Origin: Treponema porcinum
GTDB taxonomy: Bacteria; Spirochaetota; Spirochaetia; Treponematales; Treponemataceae
Length of the DNA: 64,000 bases
Direction: 5' to 3'
Assembly (NCBI RefSeq): GCF_900167145.1
Contig: NZ_FUWG01000002.1
Location: forward strand, 186,001-250,000
Below, in pieces: positions 41,552-50,271 of the stretch; position 1 is the stretch's first letter, and each line of letters begins with the position of its first letter. The position numbers and the translations under genes were made by a program. The notes beneath the pieces are model-generated. The model had not been told where the DNA came from. It worked only from the letters and a program-made list of their open reading frames with translations, and did not search any database.

Positions 41552-42985
41552 ATGAGCGACAATAATCTGAAAGAAGTATGGCTGTTTGCAATGGATCAGC
41601 TGAAAAATGAATACAAATTACAGGGTGAAGAAAAAGAAAAAGAATTCACTTTGTGGTTCAATATGAATTATATAGAAGATAACATAGATACTATAAAAGT
41701 TTCCGTTCCTAATCAGTTTATGTGGAATTCAATGAAATCAAAGGGAAACGTAGATAAAGTAATCGAAAAAATAAAGGAAATATCAGGGCTTCCTCATATA
41801 GAAATTATCCCAGAAATAAAAAACGAAATGATTTTTTCAGAAAAATCAGAAGAAAAGGAAACTGAAAATCTTTCGGAAAAAATTAAAAAAGAAGAAAAAA
41901 AACAGAAATATGATTATGAACAGTTAGACTCAAAAGAAATAAAAAACAACACACTTAATGAAAACTTTACCTTTGATAATTTTATTACCGGTGAAGGAAG
42001 TTCCAGTAATTTTGCCTATAAAGTTGCCCTTGCAGTTGCGGAAAATCCCGGCACAAAAACAAATCCTATATTGTTATACGGCGGTGTAGGTCTTGGAAAA
42101 ACCCATTTGATGCAGGCAATAGGTAACAGGATTTATGAAAAATACGGAACTTCAAAAAAAATATGCTATATTCAGGCAGAATCTTTTTTGAATGAATTTA
42201 CAAATTCCCTTTTAACAAAAACAGCGGATAAATTCAAAAATAAATACCGAAAACTTGACGTTCTTTTAATTGATGACATCCAGTTTCTTCAGGGAAAGGA
42301 AGGAATACAGCAGGAACTTTTTTATGTATTTGAAGCTCTTCATAAAAACAAGGCACAGATGGTTTTTACCTGTGACCGCCCTTTAAAAGAAATTGAAAAA
42401 ATGGAGGAACGTCTTGTAAGCCGCCTTGGTTCGGGAATGAGCCTTGACCTTCAGCCGCCTAATTTTGAAACAAGAAAAGCCATCATCTATAAAAAACTCG
42501 AAAATGAAGGAAAAACACTTTCTGATGATGTTGTAGATGTAATTTCCAAATCTGTTGAAACAAACATACGTGATCTTGAGGCGGCTCTTAACAAAATCAT
42601 TAACTATTCAGATATTTTTGAAACGGAAATAACGGCAGAAATCGCGCAGCAGCAGCTTCAGGACTTATACAGTTCTCCTGCCGTAGGAAACATATCAATA
42701 AAAAACATTATGGAAGTAGTTGCAAAAAACTATCAGATTTCTATTGCTGACTTAAAAAGCAAAAAGCGCGATAAAAAATTCGTTCATCCCCGTCATATTG
42801 CCCTTTACATTGCAAAAGAACTTACGGAATATACATTTTCTGATTTAGGAAATGAATTCGGCGGAAGAGATCATTCGTCAATTATGCATGCCTGTGACAA
42901 AGTAAAGGAACAGATAAAAACAGACCCTATTTTTAATCAGAAAATAAATATTCTTATAAAGGAGATAAAAGAATATAAAAAATAA
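41552..42985 (+). CDS. dnaA: Chromosomal replication initiator DnaA
   Basis: The 477-residue protein has domain I ('VWLFAMDQLKNEYKLQGEEKEKEF'), a charged linker II, AAA+ domain III with Walker A 'GGVGLGKT' (176-183) and Walker B 'LLIDDIQF', and the DNA-binding domain IV with the DnaA signature 'FSDLGNEFGGRDHSSIMHA'. It binds TTATCCACA boxes and opens oriC. The clear boxes are not beside dnaA but about 5 kb away beyond gyrA, and dnaA heads the plus-strand replication gene set. The SD is weak, which can limit DnaA output. Confidence 0.98.
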   Translation: MSDNNLKEVWLFAMDQLKNEYKLQGEEKEKEFTLWFNMNYIEDNIDTIKVSVPNQFMWNSMKSKGNVDKVIEKIKEISGLPHIEIIPEIKNEMIFSEKSEEKETENLSEKIKKEEKKQKYDYEQLDSKEIKNNTLNENFTFDNFITGEGSSSNFAYKVALAVAENPGTKTNPILLYGGVGLGKTHLMQAIGNRIYEKYGTSKKICYIQAESFLNEFTNSLLTKTADKFKNKYRKLDVLLIDDIQFLQGKEGIQQELFYVFEALHKNKAQMVFTCDRPLKEIEKMEERLVSRLGSGMSLDLQPPNFETRKAIIYKKLENEGKTLSDDVVDVISKSVETNIRDLEAALNKIINYSDIFETEITAEIAQQQLQDLYSSPAVGNISIKNIMEVVAKNYQISIADLKSKKRDKKFVHPRHIALYIAKELTEYTFSDLGNEFGGRDHSSIMHACDKVKEQIKTDPIFNQKINILIKEIKEYKK

Positions 42986-43231
42986 AGACATTATTGTTAA
43001 TAATGTGCTAAAATAAGTGGATAACTTGTACATAAAACCATCTTTAAAGTGAGTTAAGTGAATAAGTTAATTTAAAGTGAAAAACATACATTCTTTTATG
43101 AACTTTAAATTTATTTATAACATAAAGAATTAAAAAGTTTTCCACTTTAAACACATATTTATTATTATCATTATTAAATTTACTAAATTTAGTAAATTCA
43201 TAAGTATGCATAAAATTGTAAGGAGACATCT
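42986..43231. promoter_or_regulatory. dnaA-dnaN spacer with palindromes
   Basis: This is an AT-rich non-coding spacer. TTTAAAGTGAAAAAC (43071-43085) and GTTTTCCACTTTAAA (43137-43151) are inverted with one mismatch. A 22-base perfect palindrome occupies 43177-43198 (arms AATTTACTAAA / TTTAGTAAATT), ending 33 bases before dnaN. One near-consensus DnaA box (AGTGGATAA) lies near 43016. These may be dnaN control sites or a secondary unwinding region. Confidence 0.5.
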
Positions 43232-44335
43232 ATGAAATTTAATTTCGACAGAGATGCAATGATTAAAGAAGTTTCAATTGCACAAGAAATTATTACAAAC
43301 AAAAGTCCTATTTCAATACTTTCAAATATTCTTCTTATTGCACAGGACAATACGCTGACAATAAAGGCGTCTGATACTTCAGTCAATTATATGACTCAAA
43401 TTCCTGTAGATGTAATTGAAGAAGGAAGCACTACGATTTTCTGTGATAAATTTATGAGCATTCTTACAGCTTCTCCGTCCGGTGAAATTGAATTTGACCA
43501 AAGTGATATAAAAGTTACGATAAAACCTGCTGCAAAGAAAATAAAATTCCAGCTGAAAAGCATTGCAAGTGAAAAATTTGCTGACATTCCGACGGCTGTA
43601 GATGTTCCTTTCTTTGAAGTTCCTGCAAAAGAATTCAAGCAGATGATTCAGCAGACTATTTTTTCCGTATCGGAAGACCAGAACCGCTTTTTTATGACAG
43701 GCGTTTATTTTACGAAAAAAGACGACAAATTCGTAATGGTTTCTACTGATGCACGCCGTCTTTCCTACAGCGAAAAAGAACTTGCTCCGGGAGTAGATTT
43801 TTCTTCTGCAATCGTTCCTACTAAAATCCTGCGCTGTATTCTTAAAAATGCTCCTGACGAAGGAAACATATCTCTTGCTATTGTAGACAAACTGATTTTC
43901 GTGCGTTTCGGAAATTATGAGTTCTCTTCAAAACTTATTGACGGACAGTATCCTAACTATCAGAAAGTAATTCCTGAGTCACAGGTTCATTCATTTCAGG
44001 TAAACAAATCTGATTTTGAATCTGCCTTAAAGCGCATAGAAATTATGATTGATAAAAAAGTCGGAAGAATTGTATTTAAAATAGCTCCAGGCATACTTCG
44101 CCTCAGTTCTCCTGAATCAGAATTGGGAACAGCTGACGAGGAAATACCGTGCCGTTACGACGGAGAAGAAATTTCAATCGCTTTGAATGACAGATATGTG
44201 TCTGACCCTCTTAAAACTATAGAAAGTGAAAATATTGTATTTGAATTCACAGAAGCGATGAGAGCAGTTACTATGCGTCCTGAACCGGCAGATTATTATT
44301 TCCACATAATTATGCCTATGAACCTTACAAATTAA
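43232..44335 (+). CDS. dnaN: DNA polymerase III sliding clamp (beta)
   Basis: The 367-residue protein has three repeated clamp domains. Family features include 'ISILSNILLIAQDNTLTIKASD', 'QTIFSVSEDQNRFFMTGVYF', 'VSTDARRLSYSEKEL' and the C-terminal 'YYFHIIMPMNL' that closes the peptide-binding pocket. The dimeric ring tethers polymerase to DNA. An excellent SD (AAGGAG) precedes the ATG at 43232. An intrinsic terminator follows directly, so most transcripts should end before recF. Confidence 0.97.
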   Translation: MKFNFDRDAMIKEVSIAQEIITNKSPISILSNILLIAQDNTLTIKASDTSVNYMTQIPVDVIEEGSTTIFCDKFMSILTASPSGEIEFDQSDIKVTIKPAAKKIKFQLKSIASEKFADIPTAVDVPFFEVPAKEFKQMIQQTIFSVSEDQNRFFMTGVYFTKKDDKFVMVSTDARRLSYSEKELAPGVDFSSAIVPTKILRCILKNAPDEGNISLAIVDKLIFVRFGNYEFSSKLIDGQYPNYQKVIPESQVHSFQVNKSDFESALKRIEIMIDKKVGRIVFKIAPGILRLSSPESELGTADEEIPCRYDGEEISIALNDRYVSDPLKTIESENIVFEFTEAMRAVTMRPEPADYYFHIIMPMNLTN

Positions 44336-44351
44336 AATAAAAAATAAACAG

Positions 44352-44387
44352 GCGTTCTGAATATCTGTTCAGAACGCTTTTTTTTTT
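44352..44387 (+). terminator. Intrinsic terminator between dnaN and recF
   Basis: GCGTTCTGAA pairs with TTCAGAACGC around six bases, followed by ten Ts that end 13 bases before the recF start. Confidence 0.9.
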
Positions 44388-44400
44388 GTATTTTTATGAT

Positions 44401-45507
44401 ATGCCTTTTCTTTCTTTAAATCTTTGTAATTTCCGCAATTTAAAAAATGACATCATAAATCTGGCTTTTAAAGAAGTTTATTTTGCAGGTGAAAACGGTC
44501 AGGGAAAAAGCAATTTACTGGAAGCGCTTTACTATTCTGCATACGGTTCTTCGTTCAGGACTCATATTGATTCACAGATAATAAAATACGGTCAGCAGAA
44601 TTTCAGCATATCTTCTTTTTATACGAACAGCAGCGAAAGTACGCAACAGATACGCGTTATATATGACAAAGGTAAAAAGCAGATTGAAAAAAATGGAAAG
44701 AAAATTCACGATAGAAAAGAGCTTATAAATACTATTCCTTGTGTTCTTTTTTGTCATAACGATATGAGGTTTGCTACAGGAGAACCGGAACACCGGCGCT
44801 TTTTTTTAGACCAGTCTTTGACTATGTACGACAGTTTGTATATAGACGATTTACGGAATTACAGAAAAATTTTAAAAACACGAAATCTTTTGTTGAAAGA
44901 AAAAAATTATTCAATGATTGATATTTATGATGTTCAGCTTGCCCAGAAAGGACTTGAAATTCAAAAAAAGCGGAAAAATGCCATTTTTCAGTTTAATGAA
45001 ATATTCGGGAAACTTTATGAACAGATTTCTGGGATAGAAGGCGTTTTCATTCAGTATATTCCGTCCTGGAAAGAAATAAAAATGGAAATAGGAACAAAAT
45101 TTCCTGATGTAAATGACGTTCTTTCCGTTCTTTCTGAAAAACGAGAGCAGGACAAAATAATGTGTACTACAATGAGCGGTCCTCATCGTGATAAAATTGT
45201 TTTTGTAAAAGACGGAAGTCAATTTGTTCCAAACGCATCTACAGGTCAATGCCGCCTTATTTCTCTTTTACTGCGTGTTGCGCAGGCTGTTTACTATACG
45301 CGCATAACAGGAATAAAACCTGTTCTTTTAATGGACGACGTTATGCTTGAACTTGACCCTGAAAAACGACAGAAACTTACGGCAATGCTTCCGGAATATG
45401 ACCAGCTTTTCTGCACTTTTTTACCCGGAGAACCGTACGAACGGTATAAAAAAGAGTCGACTAAAATTTATACTATAAAAAACGGAGAATGGAATGAACA
45501 AAAGTGA
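44401..45507 (+). CDS. recF: DNA replication and repair protein RecF
   Basis: The 368-residue protein has the ABC-type ATPase Walker A 'GENGQGKSN' (30-38), the signature region 'STGQCRLISLLLRVAQA' and Walker B 'PVLLMDDVMLELDPEKR'. The N-terminus 'LSLNLCNFRNLKN' is typical. It loads RecA at gaps with RecO and RecR. I chose the ATG at 44401 over the TTG at 44386, which lies in the terminator T-run. There is no SD before either start. Its end overlaps the DUF721 gene by 14 nt. Confidence 0.95.
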   Translation: MPFLSLNLCNFRNLKNDIINLAFKEVYFAGENGQGKSNLLEALYYSAYGSSFRTHIDSQIIKYGQQNFSISSFYTNSSESTQQIRVIYDKGKKQIEKNGKKIHDRKELINTIPCVLFCHNDMRFATGEPEHRRFFLDQSLTMYDSLYIDDLRNYRKILKTRNLLLKEKNYSMIDIYDVQLAQKGLEIQKKRKNAIFQFNEIFGKLYEQISGIEGVFIQYIPSWKEIKMEIGTKFPDVNDVLSVLSEKREQDKIMCTTMSGPHRDKIVFVKDGSQFVPNASTGQCRLISLLLRVAQAVYYTRITGIKPVLLMDDVMLELDPEKRQKLTAMLPEYDQLFCTFLPGEPYERYKKESTKIYTIKNGEWNEQK

Positions 45508-46021
45508 AGTAATTTCTTGCACAGATATGATATTAAATACGTTTTCTTCGATTGAAAAAGAAGCGTTCAATAAAAATACAAAGTTCATTTCTGTGTGGAA
45601 AAAAGTAGTTACAAAAATAAACGGATGCGGTCAGAAACTTTATGAACATTCTTCGCTGATAGAAATAAAAAACGGAATACTTCTAATTGAAGCAGATCAT
45701 CCCGGCTGGATACAGCTTTTTCAGATGAATTCAAAATTTATTGTAAAGGGAATTTCAATGTATGCTCCTGAAATGGACGTAAAATCTCTTGCATTCAGGC
45801 TGAAAGGCAGTAATGCCCTGCTTCATAACGTTGACTATGACGAAGTTATGTCGAAAGAAAAAGAGATTATGAGAAAAAAATATGAAAATGATGAAAAAAT
45901 AATTCAAGATACTGTCAGAAAAGTCGAAAATGAATGTACTTTATACGAACTTCCGCCTGAATTGCTTTCAAAATTTGAAAGTATGAAAAGCAGTGTGTTG
46001 ACCAAGAATGAAAATAAATGA
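45494..46021 (+). CDS. DUF721 / DciA-like protein
   Basis: The 175-residue protein carries a DUF721 domain in residues ~15-110 ('VWKKVVTKINGCGQKLYEHSSLIEIKNGILLIEADHPGWIQLFQMN'), the pattern of DciA, which loads the replicative helicase in bacteria without DnaC or DnaI. The C-terminus is a charged helical tail. Its position directly after recF, with a 14-nt overlap, is the standard place for this gene and fits a role in replication initiation. Spirochaetes lack DnaC, so helicase loading is a reasonable inference. An SD-like GGAG precedes the start inside recF. Confidence 0.85.
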   Translation: MNKSEVISCTDMILNTFSSIEKEAFNKNTKFISVWKKVVTKINGCGQKLYEHSSLIEIKNGILLIEADHPGWIQLFQMNSKFIVKGISMYAPEMDVKSLAFRLKGSNALLHNVDYDEVMSKEKEIMRKKYENDEKIIQDTVRKVENECTLYELPPELLSKFESMKSSVLTKNENK

Positions 46022-46097
46022 TATATTTTCATACTGTCATTTTTGAAGATTTTTTAAATCGTAAATAAATTGAATCTAATTTAAGGAGTATAGTTCT

Positions 46098-46253
46098 ATG
46101 TTACGGACATATCAACCTAGTAAAGTAAAGCGCAATAGAAAATTTGGTTTCAGAGCACGTATGGCTACTAAAGGCGGACGCAAAGTTCTTGCACGCAGAC
46201 GCGCAAAGGGCCGCAAGAAGCTTACTGTTTCTGATGAAAAGAAGCCTTATTGA
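46098..46253 (+). CDS. rpmH: Ribosomal protein bL34
   Basis: A 51-residue basic protein with the L34 signature: [19 protein letters not shown], then '[20 protein letters not shown]' and 'KKLTVSD'. AAGGAG lies 10 nt upstream of the ATG. The C-terminal 'SDEKKPY' is a short extension. It sits in the standard order before rnpA. Confidence 0.97.
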   Translation: MLRTYQPSKVKRNRKFGFRARMATKGGRKVLARRRAKGRKKLTVSDEKKPY

Positions 46254-46268
46254 TAAAATTAACTAGGG

Positions 46269-46628
46269 ATGGAAAAAGATTTTAAGACAGGCTTTTTTAA
46301 ACGGGAAGAACGTATAAAAAATCCTGTTGAATTTAAGAGCCTGTTTAAAAACGGAAAAAAGGCAAGTATTTCCGGTGCTAAAATTTTCATTCTTGAAAAT
46401 GCACTGGAAATAAACAGAGTTGGATTTCCTTTGCCACGCGGCTACGGTAACGCAGTGCAAAGGAACTTGTCTAAACGTTACAGCCGTGAAGTCTATCGTT
46501 TACTAAAAGCACATTTGAACACCGGTTATGACATATTGTTATTGGTATATCCGGGGAATGATTCGTTCAGCACGCGATGTGTTCAATTTCGTACATTGTT
46601 TATTAAAGTAGGATTATTAAAAGAGTGA
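46269..46628 (+). CDS. rnpA: Ribonuclease P protein component
   Basis: The 119-residue protein has the RnpA fold elements '[21 protein letters not shown]' (N-terminal substrate strand/helix), a central sheet, and the RNA-binding motif '[18 protein letters not shown]', a variant of the RNR signature. It supports the catalytic RNA that matures tRNA 5' ends. The start is 15 nt after the rpmH stop and the stop overlaps the GTG of yidD (GTGA), so rpmH-rnpA-yidD is a tight operon. Confidence 0.92.
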   Translation: MEKDFKTGFFKREERIKNPVEFKSLFKNGKKASISGAKIFILENALEINRVGFPLPRGYGNAVQRNLSKRYSREVYRLLKAHLNTGYDILLLVYPGNDSFSTRCVQFRTLFIKVGLLKE

Positions 46629-46846
46629 AAAATTTTTTAGGAAATTTTCTCTGCTTGTTTATCCGTATTTATCAAAAATATATTTCTCCGTTGTTTCCTG
46701 GATGCTGCAGGTTCACTCCGACGTGTTCCGAGTATGCTATTGAGGCAATAAAAAAATATGGTTCTGGTAAAGGAACTTTTCTGGCAATAAAACGAATAAT
46801 AAGATGTAATCCATATTCTAAAGGCGGTTACGACCCTGTACCGTAA
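46625..46846 (+). CDS. yidD: Membrane protein insertion efficiency factor YidD
   Basis: The 73-residue protein starts on a GTG that overlaps the rnpA stop. The family pattern is clear: '[36 protein letters not shown]', '[19 protein letters not shown]'. It is a small membrane-associated protein that helps YidC-dependent insertion. Its place between rnpA and yidC is conserved across bacteria. Confidence 0.95.
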   Translation: MKNFLGNFLCLFIRIYQKYISPLFPGCCRFTPTCSEYAIEAIKKYGSGKGTFLAIKRIIRCNPYSKGGYDPVP

Positions 46847-46867
46847 TTTTTTCGTGCAGGGAGTTTA

Positions 46868-46936
46868 ATGCCCCGATTAACTGTGCCGGGGTTATTGATT
46901 AGAAAAGAAAACTTATACGGAGAAAAGGATGAATAA
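46868..46936 (+). CDS. Possible 22-codon upstream ORF overlapping yidC start
   Basis: An ATG with AGGGAG 4 nt upstream opens a 22-codon frame (MPRLTVPGLLIRKENLYGEK...) whose TAA lies 3 nt inside the yidC coding sequence, an 8-nt overlap with its start. A CCCCG/CGGGG hairpin (46871-46891) sits at its beginning. It could couple yidC translation to a leader. It may equally be chance, as it is short and has no known homologue. Confidence 0.3.
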   Translation: MPRLTVPGLLIRKENLYGEKDE

Positions 46937-48683
46937 AAACACCTTAATCGCAATAATCCTTTCTACTGTTGTAGTTGCCGTATCATTTATTCTTCAGCCA
47001 ATTTTGTTTCCGGGAGTATATGAGCCGGAGCAGCCTGTTAATGAAGGATATTCTGAAACGGAACAGACAGCAGCAATATCAGAAGAAAAAGATAAAAAAG
47101 AAGCTGTTTTTTCAGAAATTCTGTCTGACGAAGCTGTAAGTGAAAAACAGATTACAATAAAGACAGAAAAAGCAGAAATTGTACTTACAAACCGCGGAGG
47201 CGATATTGTAAGTTACAAATTGAACGATCATATTGACGTTGATACTCAGGAAGGCGTCCAGATGGTTGATAACGTTACTGACAGAAACAGGGCGTGTTCA
47301 ATGAGTTTTGGAGAAGCAGATTCTCCGGTTATAAATTCGTTGTTCAACGTTGACCAGAAAGACGAAAATACAGTTCTTTTTTCAAAGAAATTTACTGTAA
47401 GGAATGATGACGGTTCAGAAAGCAGTTTTATACTTGGAAAGAGATATACGTTTGTTCCAAATGAATATATGTTCAGGCTGGATATTCTTATTCACGGAGA
47501 AAATGAAAATACGGTAATAAATGTAGGAAATGCCGGCTATACGCTCAGGACTTCTCCGCAGATAGGACCGCATTTTGATCCGAAAATAAACCGCTATGAA
47601 AACAGGCAGTTTATTTCTTTCAACGGTAATAAGGCAAAAAGACAGGTTATAGGTTCAAAACAGTTTAAATCTTACAATAAAGAATATATATGGAACGGAA
47701 TTGCCGGAAAGTATTTTGTAGAGCTTGCCATTCCTGAAAAATCCCAGAGTATGGATTTTACATATTATTCCACCCTTATAGAAACGGATGATTATGCGAA
47801 TGCGCAGGCAATTATGGTCAGAAAGCCTGTAAAAGCGCAGGACGTACAGGATACATACTATATGTATTTTGGACCGCGCAACGAAAAAGATTTGAAAATA
47901 TACAATGTTGCAGAAAACAACAGCTGGAATTTAAGCGGTCAGCGTCTTTCAGAGTGCCTTCAGTCAAACGGCTGGCTCGGCTGGCTTGAAACAATACTTA
48001 AATGGCTTATGGAAATCATCAATAAATTCACCAAAAATTGGGGAGTTTCCATTATTTTGATGACTATTTTAATTAAGCTGATTATGTTCCCTTTCACAAA
48101 AAATCAGTCGCTTTCAACGCTTAAAATGCAGGAAATCCAGCCGAAAATTCAGGCAATTCAGACAAAATATAAGGATAATCCGCAGAAACAGCAGGAAGCA
48201 ATGGCAAATATCTATAAGGAAGCAGGATATAATCCGATGAGCGGATGTCTTCCGATGATTGTTCAGTTCCTTATTCTTTTTGCAATGTACAATCTGTTCA
48301 ATAACTATTTTGAATTCCGCGGAGCAAGTTTCATTGACGGATGGATTTCAGATCTTTCTACTGGAGATACGGTTCATACGTTTGTAAGAAACATTCCTTT
48401 CTTTGGCAACCAGCTGCGCATTCTCCCGATGATTTATCTTGCTTCACAGTTGTTTTACGGAAAAATTACGGGTAACGGCGGAACGGCTGCTGCCGGTTCT
48501 ACAAAAACACAGATGAATATGATGATGTACGGAATGCCTGTCATATTCTTCTTTATTTTTTACAATGCGCCTTCAGGACTCCTTCTGTATTGGACAGTAA
48601 GCAATATTTTCCAGATGATACAGCAGATAATCATCAACAATACGATGAAGCAGAAAAAAATTGAAATGGCAAAACGAAAATAA
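46929..48683 (+). CDS. yidC: Membrane protein insertase YidC
   Basis: The 584-residue protein has the gram-negative-type layout: an N-terminal membrane helix (residues ~5-26), a large periplasmic beta domain (~60-340, 'IVLTNRGGDIVSYKLND', 'FVPNEYMFRLDI') and the five-helix insertase core ('NWGVSIILMTILIKLIMFPFT', 'MQEIQPKIQAIQTKYKDNPQKQQEAM', 'YNPMSGCLPMIVQFLILFAMYNLF'). The C-terminus is 'YNAPSGLLLYWTVSNIFQMIQQ'. It inserts membrane proteins with or without SecYEG. It follows yidD and precedes jag in the usual operon, with SD GGAG before the ATG. Confidence 0.97.
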   Translation: MNKNTLIAIILSTVVVAVSFILQPILFPGVYEPEQPVNEGYSETEQTAAISEEKDKKEAVFSEILSDEAVSEKQITIKTEKAEIVLTNRGGDIVSYKLNDHIDVDTQEGVQMVDNVTDRNRACSMSFGEADSPVINSLFNVDQKDENTVLFSKKFTVRNDDGSESSFILGKRYTFVPNEYMFRLDILIHGENENTVINVGNAGYTLRTSPQIGPHFDPKINRYENRQFISFNGNKAKRQVIGSKQFKSYNKEYIWNGIAGKYFVELAIPEKSQSMDFTYYSTLIETDDYANAQAIMVRKPVKAQDVQDTYYMYFGPRNEKDLKIYNVAENNSWNLSGQRLSECLQSNGWLGWLETILKWLMEIINKFTKNWGVSIILMTILIKLIMFPFTKNQSLSTLKMQEIQPKIQAIQTKYKDNPQKQQEAMANIYKEAGYNPMSGCLPMIVQFLILFAMYNLFNNYFEFRGASFIDGWISDLSTGDTVHTFVRNIPFFGNQLRILPMIYLASQLFYGKITGNGGTAAAGSTKTQMNMMMYGMPVIFFFIFYNAPSGLLLYWTVSNIFQMIQQIIINNTMKQKKIEMAKRK

Positions 48684-48704
48684 TATTTTTTAGAGGTTAT
48701 ATAA

Positions 48705-49406
48705 ATGACATACGAATTTGAAGGTAAAACTGAAAAAGAAGCAATTGAACTTGCCGCAAATGAGTTAGGACTTCAGCGCGACCAGTTTGATGTTGAAATT
48801 CTTGAAACACAAAAAACATCTTTATTCAAAAAAGGATATGTTAAGATTTGTGTTCATACAGCAGATGATGAACCAAGGTCAAGAGGTTCTAAATTTGAAT
48901 CTTCCGCTGCATCAGGCGGAACAATAGCTGATCCTGTTCCGCAGGGCGTTTTTGAAGAAAAACTCGTTGATTTTATCAAGAACGTTATTGAAAAGATGGG
49001 ATATGAAGTAAAGGCAGGAATTGTGTTCCGCGAGGAAAAAAAGCTCGGCATAAAACTTGATTCCGAACATTCTTCGATCCTCATAGGAAGAAAGGGAAAA
49101 AATCTTGACGCTCTTCAGCTTCTGGCAAACATTTATGCAGGACGGCTTGGTCACGAAGAAATCCGCGTAATTCTTGATACAGAAAACTACAGAATCCGCC
49201 GCGAAGAATCTCTTGTCCGCCTTGCTTATACGACGGCAGATAAAGTTCACCAGACACATCAGTCAATTCTGCTTGAGCCGATGAATCCGTTTGAGCGTCG
49301 TCTCATTCACACGACGTTGAACGATATTCCTGATATTGATACAAAATCTGAAGGCGAAGGATTGTACAAGCAGGTTCGCATCAGTTATAAAGGATTTGCA
49401 AGATAA
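48705..49406 (+). CDS. jag: Jag/KhpB RNA-binding protein
   Basis: The 233-residue protein has three parts: the Jag-N domain (1-50, 'EFEGKTEKEAIELAANELGL' and 'TSLFKKGYVKI'), a KH domain (~90-160, 'SSILIGRKGKNLDALQLLANIYAG') and an R3H domain (~165-228, 'ESLVRLAYTTADKVHQTHQSILLEPMNPFERRLIHTTLND'). KhpB binds RNA with KhpA and affects cell elongation and division in other bacteria. It is 21 nt after yidC and shares the operon. Confidence 0.95.
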   Translation: MTYEFEGKTEKEAIELAANELGLQRDQFDVEILETQKTSLFKKGYVKICVHTADDEPRSRGSKFESSAASGGTIADPVPQGVFEEKLVDFIKNVIEKMGYEVKAGIVFREEKKLGIKLDSEHSSILIGRKGKNLDALQLLANIYAGRLGHEEIRVILDTENYRIRREESLVRLAYTTADKVHQTHQSILLEPMNPFERRLIHTTLNDIPDIDTKSEGEGLYKQVRISYKGFAR

Positions 49407-49423
49407 TAAAGGTGAGGTTTTTT

Positions 49424-50215
49424 ATGAAAAAAATCAGTGCAGGTATTGCAGTTTTAATTTCTGCATCTTTTTTGTTTGCTCAAGGTGCAAAGCCGGAAGA
49501 TTTTGTTTCTGCGGAATATCTTGAGCTGTTGAAAAAAGACGGAAAAATAGAGCTCATTCACGAAAAAGATGATACAAATTTAAATCTTGTTCCGGACTGC
49601 AAATACGGAGCGGCTGTTGAAGCGGAAAAAATCGTAAAGACGTCAAAACAGGTTCCGTTTGTGGCAGAATATTTGTATTTAGTTCCTAAAAATGACGGTG
49701 ATGATTCTGTCGTTCCGGGAATAAAGGGAACTATTGATGATGTTTCGGTTCTTTTCCGTTCCATAAGCAAAATGAAGGGAATGAAATATCATTTTGAAAA
49801 ATCAAAGCCGGAAACTCTTTACAAAGAAGCTTATATGATTGCAAGCGTAGATTCTGACGAGCCGGTTGCAGATCCTGTTGAAGGAAGCGCAGACGGTCTT
49901 GTAGCATACTGCTATCAGGACGATCATACATACGGTGATATGAAATACAAACTGTCATATCTACAGTCAGATAATATGCTTTTTGCAAATTTTCTGCTTG
50001 CAATTCCGATGTCTTATCTTGGAATAAAAGCCGTTGACACAGGGAATATGAAAATTAATATTATTGCAATTGAATGTGATGATTGTTATATACTTTATCT
50101 GAACACTGATGTTGCCGCAAAAAAAATTGCTATGGCAAATGTCAGAAAACAGATAAAAGATTCTATGACAGTCCGTATGGAAGCAGTATACAGATGGTTC
50201 TTGAATCTGCTGTAG
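49424..50215 (+). CDS. Exported protein of unknown function (possibly DUF6675-like)
   Basis: I chose the ATG at 49424 because GGTGAGG lies 6 nt upstream; the frame-compatible GTG at 49412 overlaps that SD. The 263-residue protein has a signal peptide ([20 protein letters not shown]) and a mature mixed alpha/beta domain with '[17 protein letters not shown]', '[20 protein letters not shown]', '[17 protein letters not shown]' and '[24 protein letters not shown]'. I believe similar proteins occur in spirochaetes as DUF6675, but I cannot confirm it. It follows jag with 17 nt between and is ended by a terminator. Confidence 0.72.
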   Translation: MKKISAGIAVLISASFLFAQGAKPEDFVSAEYLELLKKDGKIELIHEKDDTNLNLVPDCKYGAAVEAEKIVKTSKQVPFVAEYLYLVPKNDGDDSVVPGIKGTIDDVSVLFRSISKMKGMKYHFEKSKPETLYKEAYMIASVDSDEPVADPVEGSADGLVAYCYQDDHTYGDMKYKLSYLQSDNMLFANFLLAIPMSYLGIKAVDTGNMKINIIAIECDDCYILYLNTDVAAKKIAMANVRKQIKDSMTVRMEAVYRWFLNLL

Positions 50216-50222
50216 TAATATT

Positions 50223-50254
50223 GGAAGTCAGGAAAATTTTTCTGGCTTCTTTTT
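50223..50254 (+). terminator. Intrinsic terminator after the exported protein gene
   Basis: GAAGTCAG pairs with CTGGCTTC (one G-T pair), with inner A/T pairs, followed by TTTTTATT just before the SD of the next gene. Confidence 0.7.
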
Positions 50255-50271
50255 ATTGGAGGAAAAACAGT

